NCBI GenBank assembly: GCA_035293765.1
Contig: DATGMF010000035.1
Span: forward strand, 130,624 to 194,623
Direction: 5' to 3'
Length of the DNA stretch: 64,000 nt
From: DASRHT01 sp035293765
Lineage (GTDB): Bacteria; Chloroflexota; Ktedonobacteria; Ktedonobacterales; Ktedonobacteraceae
Made by a program: the position numbers and the translations under genes. Positions 17,628-26,627 of this stretch are shown one piece after another (position 1 is the stretch's first letter; every line of letters starts with the position of its first letter). Below the pieces are notes generated by a model. That model made no database searches. It was not told where the DNA came from and saw only the letters and a list, made by a program, of their open reading frames with translations.

Positions 17628-18152
17628 CTATTGCCCCTCCCGCTTTTGCTCGCTCAGGTATTTAGCCGCACATTTGACCGCCTCCACAATATTCTGGTAG
17701 CCAGTGCAGCGACAGAGATTGCCGGAGAGTTCGTGGCGAATCTCTTCTTCCGTTGGCTCTGGCTTATCGCGCAGCATCGCATGGACCGACAAAATAATGC
17801 CAGGAGTGCAGAAGCCACATTGCAGACCATGTTGCTCACGAAATGCCTGCTGGATCGGGTGCAGCGGTTCTTGAGGACCGGCCAGCCCTTCGATAGTGGT
17901 GAGCGTCCTGCCATCGACCTGTACCGCAAGCAGCAGGCACGAGCGCACCGCCTCGCCATCGAGCAGAATAGTGCAGCATCCGCAGACGCCGTGCTCGCAC
18001 CCAACGTGGGTGCCGGTCAGGTGCAGCTCGTGACGTAGAAAGTCCGAAAGCAGTAAGCGTACAGGTACCTGTCGTTCATACTGGCGACCGTTGATTGTGA
18101 CCGTGATAGTGGATGTTTCAAATAGTTCTGGTATAGATACAGGCTTTTCCAT
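17628..18152 (-). CDS. 2Fe-2S small subunit of the molybdenum hydroxylase (CoxS-like)
   Basis: The 174-residue protein has the plant-type ferredoxin cluster site (GCEHGVCGCC, then RSCLL) near residues 50-75 and the second, helical cluster site (QCGFCTPG and GNLCRCTGY) near 110-155. Its length and order match CoxS/CutS/YagT subunits, which relay electrons from molybdenum to FAD. It lies 2 nt from the large-subunit gene and 3 nt from the FAD-subunit gene, so all three are expected to be made together. An N-terminal extension of about 12 residues precedes the ferredoxin fold. No Tat signal is seen, so the complex is probably cytoplasmic. Confidence 0.95.
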   Translation of the reverse strand: MEKPVSIPELFETSTITVTINGRQYERQVPVRLLLSDFLRHELHLTGTHVGCEHGVCGCCTILLDGEAVRSCLLLAVQVDGRTLTTIEGLAGPQEPLHPIQQAFREQHGLQCGFCTPGIILSVHAMLRDKPEPTEEEIRHELSGNLCRCTGYQNIVEAVKCAAKYLSEQKREGQ

Positions 18153-18155
18153 AGG

Positions 18156-19043
18156 TTACGCCCCTTTTTCCGTACGGGTACAGCTCCGCCAGGCGGCTTG
18201 CAGAGCGCGTTTCGTGAGCTCCATTGTCAGAGCGCGGCGGTAATCGGCAGTGGCATGGATGTCGCTGACCTCATCATCGACGAGTTGGGCCGCGGCAGAA
18301 GCAGACTCATTGAGCGCCTTATCATCAAGCGACGTGCCGGAGAGGAGCTTCTCGACGGTGGATGCTCGTACGGGCGTGCTGGAGATGCCGAGATAGCTTA
18401 TCTGGGCGGATAGGCAACGACCATCGGGCGCGGGAGCCAGCACTGCAACCATTCCCGCGAGGGCGTAGTCGCCGGAACGACGAGCGAACTCCGTAAAGGC
18501 CCGGCCAGCGTGCGAAGGCAGCCAGGGGAAACGCACCTCTGTCACTAGCTCATCGGGCTCCAGGGCTGTTGTGAGGTAGCCTTGAAAAAAATCTCCCGCT
18601 TTGATGACGCGCTGCCCTCTCGTGCTGGTTGCTACTACCTCGCCATTCAGGCAGGTGAGCAGCGTGGGCAGCTCCGCGGCGGGATCGGCGTGAGCGATAC
18701 TGCCGGCAATCGTGCCGCGATTGCGGATCTGCGTATGGCCGATATGCCGTATCGTCTCGATGACGAGCGGGTGGCGCTGCTGCACTACCGTTGACCGCTC
18801 GACCTGGCGCTGGCGTGCGAGCGCGCCAAGCGCCAGGTAGTCCTCTCGGGCCGTGATATAGTCGAGTGCTGCGACGCGATTGATATCTATCAGGTAAGCC
18901 GGAGTTGCCAGGCGCATATTTAAGAGCGGCATCAGGCTCTGACCGCCCGCGAGCACTTTAGCATCCGGGCCGTGGCGTCCCAACAACTCCAGCGCCTCTT
19001 GCAACGTTGAAGGTGCGCCATACTGAAAACGCGGTGGTTTCAT
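18156..19043 (-). CDS. FAD-binding medium subunit of the molybdenum hydroxylase (CoxM-like)
   Basis: From the ATG at 19043 the protein has 295 residues and begins PPRFQYGAPSTLQEALELL. The FAD-binding motifs are clear: KVLAGGQSLMPLLNMRL (about 33-50) and IGHTQIRNRGTIAGSIAHADPAAELP (about 100-125). The C-terminal CODH FAD-binding domain follows. A longer reading of the frame to 19130 overlaps the amidase and is rejected. The gene order medium-small-large is that of form I CO dehydrogenase operons, whereas the large subunit's active-site loop is form II. It passes electrons from the Fe-S subunit to an acceptor such as a quinone or NAD. Confidence 0.93.
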   Translation of the reverse strand: MKPPRFQYGAPSTLQEALELLGRHGPDAKVLAGGQSLMPLLNMRLATPAYLIDINRVAALDYITAREDYLALGALARQRQVERSTVVQQRHPLVIETIRHIGHTQIRNRGTIAGSIAHADPAAELPTLLTCLNGEVVATSTRGQRVIKAGDFFQGYLTTALEPDELVTEVRFPWLPSHAGRAFTEFARRSGDYALAGMVAVLAPAPDGRCLSAQISYLGISSTPVRASTVEKLLSGTSLDDKALNESASAAAQLVDDEVSDIHATADYRRALTMELTKRALQAAWRSCTRTEKGA

Positions 19044-19054
19044 GCGACTGCTTT

Positions 19055-20347
19055 CTAATGTGCCAGTATTTTTGCGATTGAAGCGGCGCACGCCAACAGA
19101 TACTCGTCGCTCATCATCGCGCCAACGCACTGGAAACCCTGGGGCAGCCCGTTAGCGGCTCGTCCGGCAGGAACGGTAATTGCCGGTAAGCCCGTGTACG
19201 TCCAGGGAAGGTTCATCAGCGGACTTCCGGTAGATTCCAACCCCTCGGGAGCTGGACCCGTGGTAGCGGGGCAGACCCAGAGGTTAATACTATTTTGTCT
19301 CATACCTAATTCTAACTCGTCGCGTAGCATTGCTCGCCCTGCACGCGCGGCTGCATGTTCTTCCTTTGTTACCGTCTGCCCTTCGCGTAACGCCGCCGCC
19401 GTACGAGGCCGGTAGAGCGATTCGTATTGCGCGAACCATGTGTGATGCACCTGTGCCATTTCGGCGAAGACCATGCGCGTGTGGCTGCGGTTGATCTCCT
19501 CGATATTGCTCAAGGTTTTTACGCGCCGCACCGTGTATCCAGCTTTTTGCAGCAAGGCAAGCTGCTCCTCAAATGCGGCGATAGCTTCCTCAGATGCCTG
19601 GGCGAGGTAAGGTCCCTCCGGCACGCCAAGTATGGGCAACGTCTCAACCTTGACCTCGTGCCACTCGCTGCACAGCAGTGGGGCGGCGAAGGCAATGCCC
19701 GGCACATCCTGCGCGAAATAGCCAACGTGTTCAACCGAAGCGGCGCATTTAATCAGTCCCTCGGTAGAAATGCGGCCATAGCTCGGTTTGAAGCCCACAA
19801 TGCCGCAATAGGCGGCAGGGCGGATAGTCGAGCCGATAACCTGAGTGCCCAGCGCCAGAGGGCAATAGCCAGCCGCCACAGCGGCAACCGAGCCGCTACT
19901 CGACCCACCCGGAGTATGGGCGAGATTGTGCGGGTTGTGGGTGGGACCGGGCTCAAAATAGGCGAACTCGGTCGTGACCGTTTTGCCGAGGATAAGCGCC
20001 CCGGCTGCTCGTAACATGCTGATGCAGGGTGCCTCGGGGCCGGTAAATAACTCGGGGGACAACTGTGAGCCTGCTTGAGTGGGAAAACCATCGACGCGAA
20101 AGGTATCTTTTACCCCGATGAGAACGCCGTAAAGCGAGGGACGATCAGCAGCTCTGGAAAAGCGCGCTTGCAGGGCCGCTGCATCTTTTTTCAGCCGCGC
20201 CCGCCGCTCCGGTTCGGGGAGGAGCGCATGCACCAGGGAATCGCTCGTCTCAATACGGTTGCATGTCTCATCGATATAATCAAGCAGGTCAAGTTGACCG
20301 CTACGGAGTGCTGTGGCTATTGCAACGAGTGGTGCCGGGAAAATCAA
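19055..20347 (-). CDS. Amidase signature family hydrolase
   Basis: A TTG start with GGAG eight nt upstream gives 430 residues. The Ser-cisSer-Lys catalytic set is visible: Lys80 in LIGVKDTF, Ser149 in TPGGSSSGSVAAVAAG and Ser173 in QVIGSTIRPAAYCG. The family cleaves amide bonds, including those of small amides, ureas and carbamates. It is the first gene of the molybdenum-hydroxylase operon (11-nt gap), so it probably acts on the same degradative route, for example on an amide product made by ring hydroxylation. It is not GatA: there is no gatC/gatB context. The substrate is unknown. Confidence 0.92.
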   Translation of the reverse strand: MIFPAPLVAIATALRSGQLDLLDYIDETCNRIETSDSLVHALLPEPERRARLKKDAAALQARFSRAADRPSLYGVLIGVKDTFRVDGFPTQAGSQLSPELFTGPEAPCISMLRAAGALILGKTVTTEFAYFEPGPTHNPHNLAHTPGGSSSGSVAAVAAGYCPLALGTQVIGSTIRPAAYCGIVGFKPSYGRISTEGLIKCAASVEHVGYFAQDVPGIAFAAPLLCSEWHEVKVETLPILGVPEGPYLAQASEEAIAAFEEQLALLQKAGYTVRRVKTLSNIEEINRSHTRMVFAEMAQVHHTWFAQYESLYRPRTAAALREGQTVTKEEHAAARAGRAMLRDELELGMRQNSINLWVCPATTGPAPEGLESTGSPLMNLPWTYTGLPAITVPAGRAANGLPQGFQCVGAMMSDEYLLACAASIAKILAH

Positions 20348-20500
20348 GTGGTCGTCTCCTCTCTGCCTCCCACGATGGAATCGGGGAGCTACATATTATG
20401 CAACAACACCGAAAGCTGCATTTTATCACCCTTGAGGGCTGATGTACAGTCAAAATGTTGCCATATTCTGTGATCCGCAAAACTTGCTCATAATATACAA

Positions 20501-20552
20501 TAGCATTGATGCTACATAAAAGACTACCTACAGACTACCTACATCAATGTAG
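20501..20552. promoter_or_regulatory. Pair of related palindromes between the divergent amidase and cyclase genes (candidate operators)
   Basis: TAGCATTGATGCTA (20501-20514) and CTACATCAATGTAG (20539-20552) are each perfect inverted repeats with a 2-nt centre. The strand-reversed first copy and the second share the core CATCAATG. The centres are 38 bp apart, with a tandem copy of AGACTACCTAC between them. They lie just upstream of the cyclase gene's ribosome site in the divergent 223-bp gap, a fitting place for a regulator controlling both operons. Confidence 0.5.
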
Positions 20553-20570
20553 TGAAGGAAAGGGAGCAAT

Positions 20571-21383
20571 ATGCAATCAATTGACCTGAGCAATATGCGC
20601 GTAATAGATCTTTCCCAGAATTGGGATATGCACACGCCGGGGTTTGCCACCTATGAGGGACCAACCATCAAGTGGATCAAGCGCGTTGCCTTTGATAAAG
20701 TGGGCGGGCAGCATATCGCGTCCACGCTCCACGTTGGGACGCACCTGGATGCGCCCCTGCACTTTATTACCAACGGTCAGGATATTGGCAGCATACCGCT
20801 GGACAAGCTCGTGGGGCCGGGCGTGGTGGTGGATCTGGAGGCGTTGGGCGTTGGCGATTACGATATTTACACCTCCGCACACTTTGAAGCGTGGGAGCGT
20901 AAGGTCGGCCAGCGCATCCAGCCCGGCGATATCGTCGTGGTCCATACCGGCTACCATAAATATTACCCAAGCAACTGGTATGGCGAGTCGCAGCCCGACG
21001 AGACGCGCTACTTTATCAAGCATCCCGGACCAACGCGCGAGTTCGTGAGCTGGGTGCTGGAGCGCAAAATCTCCTGGTTTGCCATCGATGCAGGCTCGAT
21101 GGATCATCCGATGAATACCGTCATTCGTAAAGTGCGCCCGGACTTGGCGGCTAAATGCGCTCAGAAACTGGGAAAGCCGCTTGAAGAAATCTGGCCCGAG
21201 GAGGATTTGCAGCTCATGCACTACGACATGTTCCCGCACGGCGTTTTCCATGTTGAGAATGCTGGCGGGATGATCGATGAAGTGCTGGACCAGCGCGTCT
21301 GGATCGGCTGCTTTCCCTGGAAATTCAATGGCGGCGAGGCCGCATTTTGTCGGCTGGTTGCCTTTGTTGGTAATCAGGACTGA
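20571..21383 (+). CDS. Cyclase/kynurenine-formamidase-like metal-dependent hydrolase
   Basis: The 270-residue protein carries the family metal-site motif HVGTHLDAPLHF (about 55-66) and DLSQNWDMHTPGF near the start; GAAGGAAAGGGAG precedes the ATG. The cyclase family includes kynurenine formamidase and isatin hydrolase, Mn/Zn enzymes that open or deformylate amide bonds near aromatic rings. The strongly conserved metal-binding His and Asp are present. It is divergent from the amidase/molybdenum-hydroxylase operon across a region with paired palindromes, so it probably serves the same catabolic route. Its exact substrate cannot be read from the sequence. Confidence 0.9.
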   Translation: MQSIDLSNMRVIDLSQNWDMHTPGFATYEGPTIKWIKRVAFDKVGGQHIASTLHVGTHLDAPLHFITNGQDIGSIPLDKLVGPGVVVDLEALGVGDYDIYTSAHFEAWERKVGQRIQPGDIVVVHTGYHKYYPSNWYGESQPDETRYFIKHPGPTREFVSWVLERKISWFAIDAGSMDHPMNTVIRKVRPDLAAKCAQKLGKPLEEIWPEEDLQLMHYDMFPHGVFHVENAGGMIDEVLDQRVWIGCFPWKFNGGEAAFCRLVAFVGNQD

Positions 21384-21394
21384 GCTTGCTTCAA

Positions 21395-21417
21395 GGGAGC
21401 GGTGAAATACTGCTCCC
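21395..21417. terminator. Hairpin between convergent genes
   Basis: GGGAGCGGT and ACTGCTCCC form a 9-bp stem (one G-T pair) with loop GAAAT. It lies between the cyclase stop and the convergent MFS stop. There is no clear U-tract, so its efficiency is uncertain. Confidence 0.45.
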
Positions 21418-21424
21418 CTGCATG

Positions 21425-22738
21425 CTATAGCGACCGGATAATGGGCCGCGTTATTAAGAGATAGAGCGAGTAGCCGCCGACCAGAATGGCGCTGATGATT
21501 ACCGTCAGGGGGCCACCGATCAGGCCGATTAACGCCCCTGCTGGAAAATCGCCGAGGGGGCGCAGGCCCATGATAAAGAGCGTATTCAGGCTCATCACGC
21601 GTCCTCGCATCTGCGGCGGCACGCGTATCTGCATCAGCGTAATCGTGGTTGCCCCGACGCCGTTTTGAGCAATGCCTAAAACGAGCAGGGCGACAATCGA
21701 AAACCAGAGATCCTGGCTGAGCGCGAAGGCCAGCAAGGAGGCCGTCCATAGCAGAAACGAGATCAGCAGCAGACTTCCCTTGTGCTTAAAATCGCCTAGT
21801 GAGGCCACGATCAGGGCTCCAAGAATAATGCCCAGGCCGGAGGCGGAAAAAAGTAATCCAAGCTGAAAAGGTTGCAGGTGCAGTGTTTGCACCGCGAAAA
21901 CAGGGAGAATGAGCGAGGTTGAAGGTCCGAAGAAGAGCAAAGCCCCGTAACCGGAAAGTACCCAGGGCAAAGCCGGATCTTGTCTCACGGCCTTTAATGA
22001 TGCCAGGATAGAAGCGAGCATCGGCCCGCGTTTCTCCATACTCTGCGCTGCGGCTTCTTGTGGGATGCGCATCAGATAGAGCACAAACAGCACGCCTAAA
22101 AAGCTGATCCCGTTCAACAGGAAATTCCCCGCGTACCCGATCAAAGGGCTGGCGATATGCAAGTTTTTGCCAAGATATTCAAATACGCCGATCATGATGC
22201 CACCCAGTGCGGGGCCGATAAAGGCCGAGCCATTGAAGACGATTGACTGCAATGAGATCGCATTCATCAAATCTTCTCTCGGGACGAGAACGGGCACCAG
22301 CGAAGAGCGCGTAGGCTGGTCGAAGCTCAGAATAGACCCGGAGCAAAATGCCAGTACCACAATCATCCAGACCTGGATCCCCCCTGTAATGGTCAGTATG
22401 CCCAGCAGGAAAGCCAGCAGCATTTGCAGCGTCTGCGTGAACAATAAAAAGCGGCGTTTGTCGGCGCGATCAGCCACGCTGCCACCAATGAGCGCGAACA
22501 GAAAGAAGGAGAGCGCCTGCGCCAGGGAAACGACGCCGAGTGCGAGCGCAGAGTTATGGGTAATCTTTAACACCAATAAGCTCTGTGCCACAATTTGCGT
22601 CCATGTGCCAACCGCAGAGACAATCAAACTGATCCAGAGGAGACGATAGTTGCGGTGGCGTAGCGCCTTAAACGTCTGTACCCCTTTACGTCGGGGTACA
22701 GAGAGTTCTGATCGGTGGGTGACGGGTGGTGTTGCCAT
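21425..22738 (-). CDS. MFS transporter, EntS/MFS_3-type exporter
   Basis: The 437-residue protein has about 12 hydrophobic segments and the family's RNYRLLWISLIVSAVGTW start, a GGSVADRADKRRFL loop 2-3 motif and IRVPPQMRGRVMSLN in the second half. These resemble the EntS/multidrug MFS_3 exporters that push siderophores or drugs out of the cell. It converges on the cyclase gene. A purine-rich GAGGCAGGAACAGAG lies before the ATG. A second member of the same family occurs at 48795-50075 with its own ArsR-type regulator; this copy has no obvious adjacent regulator. The substrate is unknown. Confidence 0.88.
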   Translation of the reverse strand: MATPPVTHRSELSVPRRKGVQTFKALRHRNYRLLWISLIVSAVGTWTQIVAQSLLVLKITHNSALALGVVSLAQALSFFLFALIGGSVADRADKRRFLLFTQTLQMLLAFLLGILTITGGIQVWMIVVLAFCSGSILSFDQPTRSSLVPVLVPREDLMNAISLQSIVFNGSAFIGPALGGIMIGVFEYLGKNLHIASPLIGYAGNFLLNGISFLGVLFVLYLMRIPQEAAAQSMEKRGPMLASILASLKAVRQDPALPWVLSGYGALLFFGPSTSLILPVFAVQTLHLQPFQLGLLFSASGLGIILGALIVASLGDFKHKGSLLLISFLLWTASLLAFALSQDLWFSIVALLVLGIAQNGVGATTITLMQIRVPPQMRGRVMSLNTLFIMGLRPLGDFPAGALIGLIGGPLTVIISAILVGGYSLYLLITRPIIRSL

Positions 22739-22961
22739 AAATACTCTGTTCCTGCCTCTGTTATCTCAAGCGTTTTCTTGGCATTTATTATGCCATAGAA
22801 AACGGCGATCTGCCAGAAATATTTATATTGATCCATAACACTGGCTTTTCCGCGATTTTCAGGATGTAAAAGTGTATGCTTTGATGCCTCCCTGTTGCAT
22901 AGAGGGGGAAAATATTGATAGGAGAGCAGATTAATTTTGTGAGCGCAAAGGAAAAAGTGGG

Positions 22962-24200
22962 ATGGTTGAACAGTCTAAGGCTTTGGAAGGGTTGCGAGCC
23001 TTCTCGATGAGCAGGATTTGCTTATGGCTAGTAAGGACAATAAGTTTTGGCGGCGTGGGTTTGCTCATAGTGGGGATAGCGATACAATTTGTGACGCCTG
23101 GAGCGCCTCGTCATCTACAACTGGTGCAGGATGTCGCACTGCCAACCATTGTGATTCCTCCCGCAGGCCAGCGTCTACCTCAGGCCATTCGCTCAGATCG
23201 CTTTGATTTTCAGGCGCTCGATCCCCAGACTGGATTGCTTTTCATCGCTCATCCTGGTCCGAGTGCTGCCAAGCTGGCTATCTTGCAGGAATTGCTTCCG
23301 GCAAACACGCAGTTCAAAACCACGGTCGTAGTATTTAATACCAGAACTAACCAGTACGTAGGGAGCCTTGCTATCCCATTTGTGCATGGAATAACCGTGG
23401 CTTCCGCTTTGCACCGGGTCTATGCGGCTGATGCCGATGAGAGCAAGATCTATGTGATTGATGAAAGTACCTGTAAAACTCGTGCTGTATCCGGCCAGGA
23501 TGCATGTCGCGTGGTTGCTCAGATTAAAGCCACTCAGACTCCCGATGGCCTGGAGTATGATCCTGCCCTTCAGGAAGTATTCGTGGCTGAGCCAGGGGAC
23601 AAAACTCCGCCAGAGGGTGTAGAAGATGTGATTGATGCGCAAACAAATAAGATTATCCAGACGGTCCATTTAGGGACGGATGTGGGTCATACACGCTATG
23701 ATCCCGTTTCACATCGTATTTTCGTCATTGCAGTGACCGATAAAAATAGTGAGCTTGTAGCCATTGAGCCATCGACAGGTAGGGTTGGCCCTCACACCAT
23801 CTTGCCTGCCGCGTGTAACAATGCTCATGGGCTGATCCTTGACTCTCAACAGCAGGTTGCATTTGCTGCCTGCGTTGATTCGCAGAATCTGGTAATGATC
23901 GATATGCGTGCTATGAAAGTGATAGGAGATGTAACAAACCTGCAAGAAGTGGGCGTGAAGCCGGATATTCTGGCTATTGATCATGGCTACCACCTGCTCT
24001 ATGTTGCCAGCTCAACCTCAATAAGCATATTTGACGAGAGAGAGGCCGCAAATGGCATATTGCACAAAGTAGGAGATTTTATCATCAGTAGCTCCTCCTC
24101 TCATACTATTGCCGTTGATGATACAACTCACAATATTTTTATTGCTTTAACGGATGTAGGAGGCAGGCCCATAATGCGCGTCGAACGCTATAATCCATAG
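22962..24200 (+). CDS. Membrane-anchored YVTN/YncE-like beta-propeller protein
   Basis: AAAGGAAAAAGTGGG precedes the ATG. The 412-residue protein has one N-terminal membrane segment (about 22-44, WLVRTISFGGVGLLIVGIAI), and the rest should be outside the membrane. Repeating beta-strand units of the YVTN type follow (RVYAADADESKIYVID, PDGLEYDPALQEVFVAE, TRYDPVSHRIFVIA, DHGYHLLYVASSTSISIFD). Two Cys pairs in the domain could form disulfides (STCK with DACR; AACNN with AACVD). Function is unknown; propellers of this kind bind ligands or partner proteins. It converges on the FHA-ABC exporter gene with only 17 nt between stops. Confidence 0.8.
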   Translation: MVEQSKALEGLRAFSMSRICLWLVRTISFGGVGLLIVGIAIQFVTPGAPRHLQLVQDVALPTIVIPPAGQRLPQAIRSDRFDFQALDPQTGLLFIAHPGPSAAKLAILQELLPANTQFKTTVVVFNTRTNQYVGSLAIPFVHGITVASALHRVYAADADESKIYVIDESTCKTRAVSGQDACRVVAQIKATQTPDGLEYDPALQEVFVAEPGDKTPPEGVEDVIDAQTNKIIQTVHLGTDVGHTRYDPVSHRIFVIAVTDKNSELVAIEPSTGRVGPHTILPAACNNAHGLILDSQQQVAFAACVDSQNLVMIDMRAMKVIGDVTNLQEVGVKPDILAIDHGYHLLYVASSTSISIFDEREAANGILHKVGDFIISSSSSHTIAVDDTTHNIFIALTDVGGRPIMRVERYNP

Positions 24201-24217
24201 ATCTGGGAGGATCATTT

Positions 24218-26611
24218 TTAGAGCGTTTTGTAATGCAGAACAGCGTTTGGAGCAATGTAGACCTTATCGCCGTTGGAGAAAACGAGACGTTCAACGCGAT
24301 TGCCTTGATAGACGAGGCCGTTCATGCTATCGGCATCTTCAATGAGCCATCTGCCATTCTCTAAGCGTATTTTTGCATGCAGGCGGGAGACACGTCGGTG
24401 AAGTATCTGGACATCGTTACTTGCCAGACGTCCAACAGTTATAACTGGCTTATTCAATACTTGCTCGCCGATTAGTTTCCCTTCCAGTTCTATCAGGATG
24501 CGGGGGGGCCGAGATAAGTGCAGGCTCTGATCTCGGCTGGTACCGGTTGGTGTGACTACGAGGGGAGAGACCAGAGAAGGGCTGGACGTGCCCGTGTTTT
24601 TTGCAAAGGCCGAGCGGATAATCGATTTCTCGTCGATACGCTCTATGTTGTAGCGATTTTGCTCCTCCAGTAAACCTGCGAAAACGCCCCCTCGAAGTTT
24701 CAACTCCTTAAAGCTTCCCTGCTCGGCGATTCGACCATCCTTGAGCACAATAATTTCGTCAACATTGCCCAGTGTACTGAGGCGATGAGAAATGATCAAT
24801 ACGGTACGCCCCAGCACCAGTTTATCCAGTGCATGCATGACCTCCGCCTCTGACTCGACATCGAGCGCGGCGGTTGGCTCATCGAGAATAAGAATGGGGG
24901 CGTCGCGCAGGATAGCGCGGGCAATAGCCAGGCGCTGGCGTTGCCCGCCGGAGATATCCTTGCCCTGCTCGCGCACTGTGCGATTGTAGCCGCCCAACTG
25001 GTTCAAGATGGTGTCATGAACATTGGCTTTCTTCGCGGCCTCGATAATCTCTTCCATACTTGCTCCAGGCCGCCCGATCTCGATATTCTCGCGGATCGTC
25101 CCCTCGAACAACACTGAATCTTGTAGCACCATACTGATATTCTGACGCAAGACCCTGAGCGGGTAGAGGCGATTATCAATGCCATCGATCTTTACCGTCC
25201 CCTGCTGAATTTCATAGAAGCGGGGAATGAGCTTGACCAGCGTAGTCTTTCCACCTCCAGAAAGCCCAACCAGCGCCACCTTCCGCCCGGCAGGTATATG
25301 CAGATTGATATCTTGCAGCACCAGATGATCTTTCGTATAGCCAAAATGCACCTGCTCAAACTGGATATCCCCGCGCAGTTTCTGCGGACCATTGTAGGGG
25401 ATTGCCTGGTCGATAACTTCAGGAGCCTGGTCGAATACTTCTTGAATGCGTTCGGCCCCTGATGAGGCGCTGCTGGCAAGATTCGTCAATTTCGAAAGAT
25501 CGCGCATGGGTTGATAGAACATCTTCAGATACGTCAGGAATAAAATCAGCGTTCCAATATCAACTCCGCTTGTCGCATCAATAGCGATGCCGCCGAAAAA
25601 GTGGAAAATATTGCCCGCTGCCACATATCCTCCTACGCCAACAATCACCGCGGTGCCCAGAGCGACGAGGATAGCGACAAGTGGCGTGAACTGGGCCTGG
25701 AGTCCGCCAGCGCGCAAGCCTGCCGCACGATTCTTGTCAACATACTTGCCGAAACGCGCGCCTTCGCGTTCTTCGCGGGTAAAAACCTTAATAACGGTTA
25801 ACGCGTTGATGTCCTCCGTCGCAACATCCGCAACCTGCCCCGTCGCTTTGGCTGCCGTTTTGGCGGCAGCTTTAATGCTTTTTGTGTAGGTCAGAACGAT
25901 CATAAAAAGTGCGGGGGTGATGGCAATCGAGAGCAGCGTGTAGGCGGGGCTGATGGTGTACATAATGATAGCGACGCCCACCAGCGTAAGAATGCTGGAG
26001 AGCAGGTCAACCAGCCCGTCTATCATGAGCTTCTCGATGTCGGTGATATTGCCGGTCACGCGCTGAACAAGATCACCCTTTTTATGCTTACCGTGCCAGT
26101 CGAGCGAGAGGCGTTGCAGATGGTCAAAGAGCTGGTTGCGCAGGCGCGCAGACAGGTTTTGCGCGATATAGGCGGCAATGTAGCGGGCAAAATATGTCAG
26201 GACTGCGCTTAACACGCTAAAGATGACAAGCATCAAGGTCGAGAAGATAATCACCCCGATCACGCTATGGTGGGTTGTCTTGGGAGGAGCGGGCAAGTTG
26301 AAGAACAAAAACTTCTGCGTGGTTGTTGAGACCGGGCAGGGTGAGGTGGGAGGCTGCTTGGGTTGAGTTTGCCCAGGAGGAGGCTGTAGTGTGAGATCGA
26401 ATGTGGGAGTGTCAAAATAGCTCAGCATTCCATCGAGAAATGGAAATATGCAGGTGGGATCTGAGCCAGGGTTGTTGATCTTGCTGGGAATAAATTTCAG
26501 GGGCATAGCGGCAAAAATGTCTGAGCCCACCTGCATAATGGTCAGCAAGATCGCAATCACAACCAGGATACGATATCCTTTAAGGTTACGGTATAAGAAG
26601 CGTGAAAGCAT
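24218..26611 (-). CDS. ABC exporter (fused TMD-NBD) with C-terminal FHA domain
   Basis: GGAAGGGGACG precedes the ATG at 26611; a longer reading overlaps the upstream kinase-fold gene and is rejected. The 797-residue protein has an exporter transmembrane domain with an enlarged first outer loop (about 40-110, Pro/Thr/Gln rich with Cys residues). A full nucleotide-binding domain follows: Walker A GLSGGGKTT (about 449), signature ISGGQRQR (about 551), Walker B ILILDEPT and the switch His in IISHRLST. Residues about 703-797 are an FHA domain (GRLASNDV, SRLH and MNG, the phosphothreonine-binding residues). FHA on an exporter implies control by a Ser/Thr kinase. It is the last gene of the ATP-grasp operon, so it probably exports that operon's product. 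Confidence 0.92.
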   Translation of the reverse strand: MLSRFLYRNLKGYRILVVIAILLTIMQVGSDIFAAMPLKFIPSKINNPGSDPTCIFPFLDGMLSYFDTPTFDLTLQPPPGQTQPKQPPTSPCPVSTTTQKFLFFNLPAPPKTTHHSVIGVIIFSTLMLVIFSVLSAVLTYFARYIAAYIAQNLSARLRNQLFDHLQRLSLDWHGKHKKGDLVQRVTGNITDIEKLMIDGLVDLLSSILTLVGVAIIMYTISPAYTLLSIAITPALFMIVLTYTKSIKAAAKTAAKATGQVADVATEDINALTVIKVFTREEREGARFGKYVDKNRAAGLRAGGLQAQFTPLVAILVALGTAVIVGVGGYVAAGNIFHFFGGIAIDATSGVDIGTLILFLTYLKMFYQPMRDLSKLTNLASSASSGAERIQEVFDQAPEVIDQAIPYNGPQKLRGDIQFEQVHFGYTKDHLVLQDINLHIPAGRKVALVGLSGGGKTTLVKLIPRFYEIQQGTVKIDGIDNRLYPLRVLRQNISMVLQDSVLFEGTIRENIEIGRPGASMEEIIEAAKKANVHDTILNQLGGYNRTVREQGKDISGGQRQRLAIARAILRDAPILILDEPTAALDVESEAEVMHALDKLVLGRTVLIISHRLSTLGNVDEIIVLKDGRIAEQGSFKELKLRGGVFAGLLEEQNRYNIERIDEKSIIRSAFAKNTGTSSPSLVSPLVVTPTGTSRDQSLHLSRPPRILIELEGKLIGEQVLNKPVITVGRLASNDVQILHRRVSRLHAKIRLENGRWLIEDADSMNGLVYQGNRVERLVFSNGDKVYIAPNAVLHYKTL

Positions 26612-26627
26612 CGTCCCCTTCCTCTCA

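Noticed and set aside
15238..19043. True aerobic CO dehydrogenase
   Set aside because: The large subunit has PYRGAGR instead of the Cys-containing loop needed for the Cu-Mo site.
20439..20512. Promoter for the cyclase gene (TTGCCA or TTGCTC with downstream A/T-rich hexamers)
   Set aside because: No -35/-10 pair has both acceptable hexamers and 16-18 nt spacing.
20577..21749. 390-codon minus-strand ORF
   Set aside because: Antisense to the cyclase gene and partly to an MFS shadow; the cyclase metal motif on the other strand is clear.
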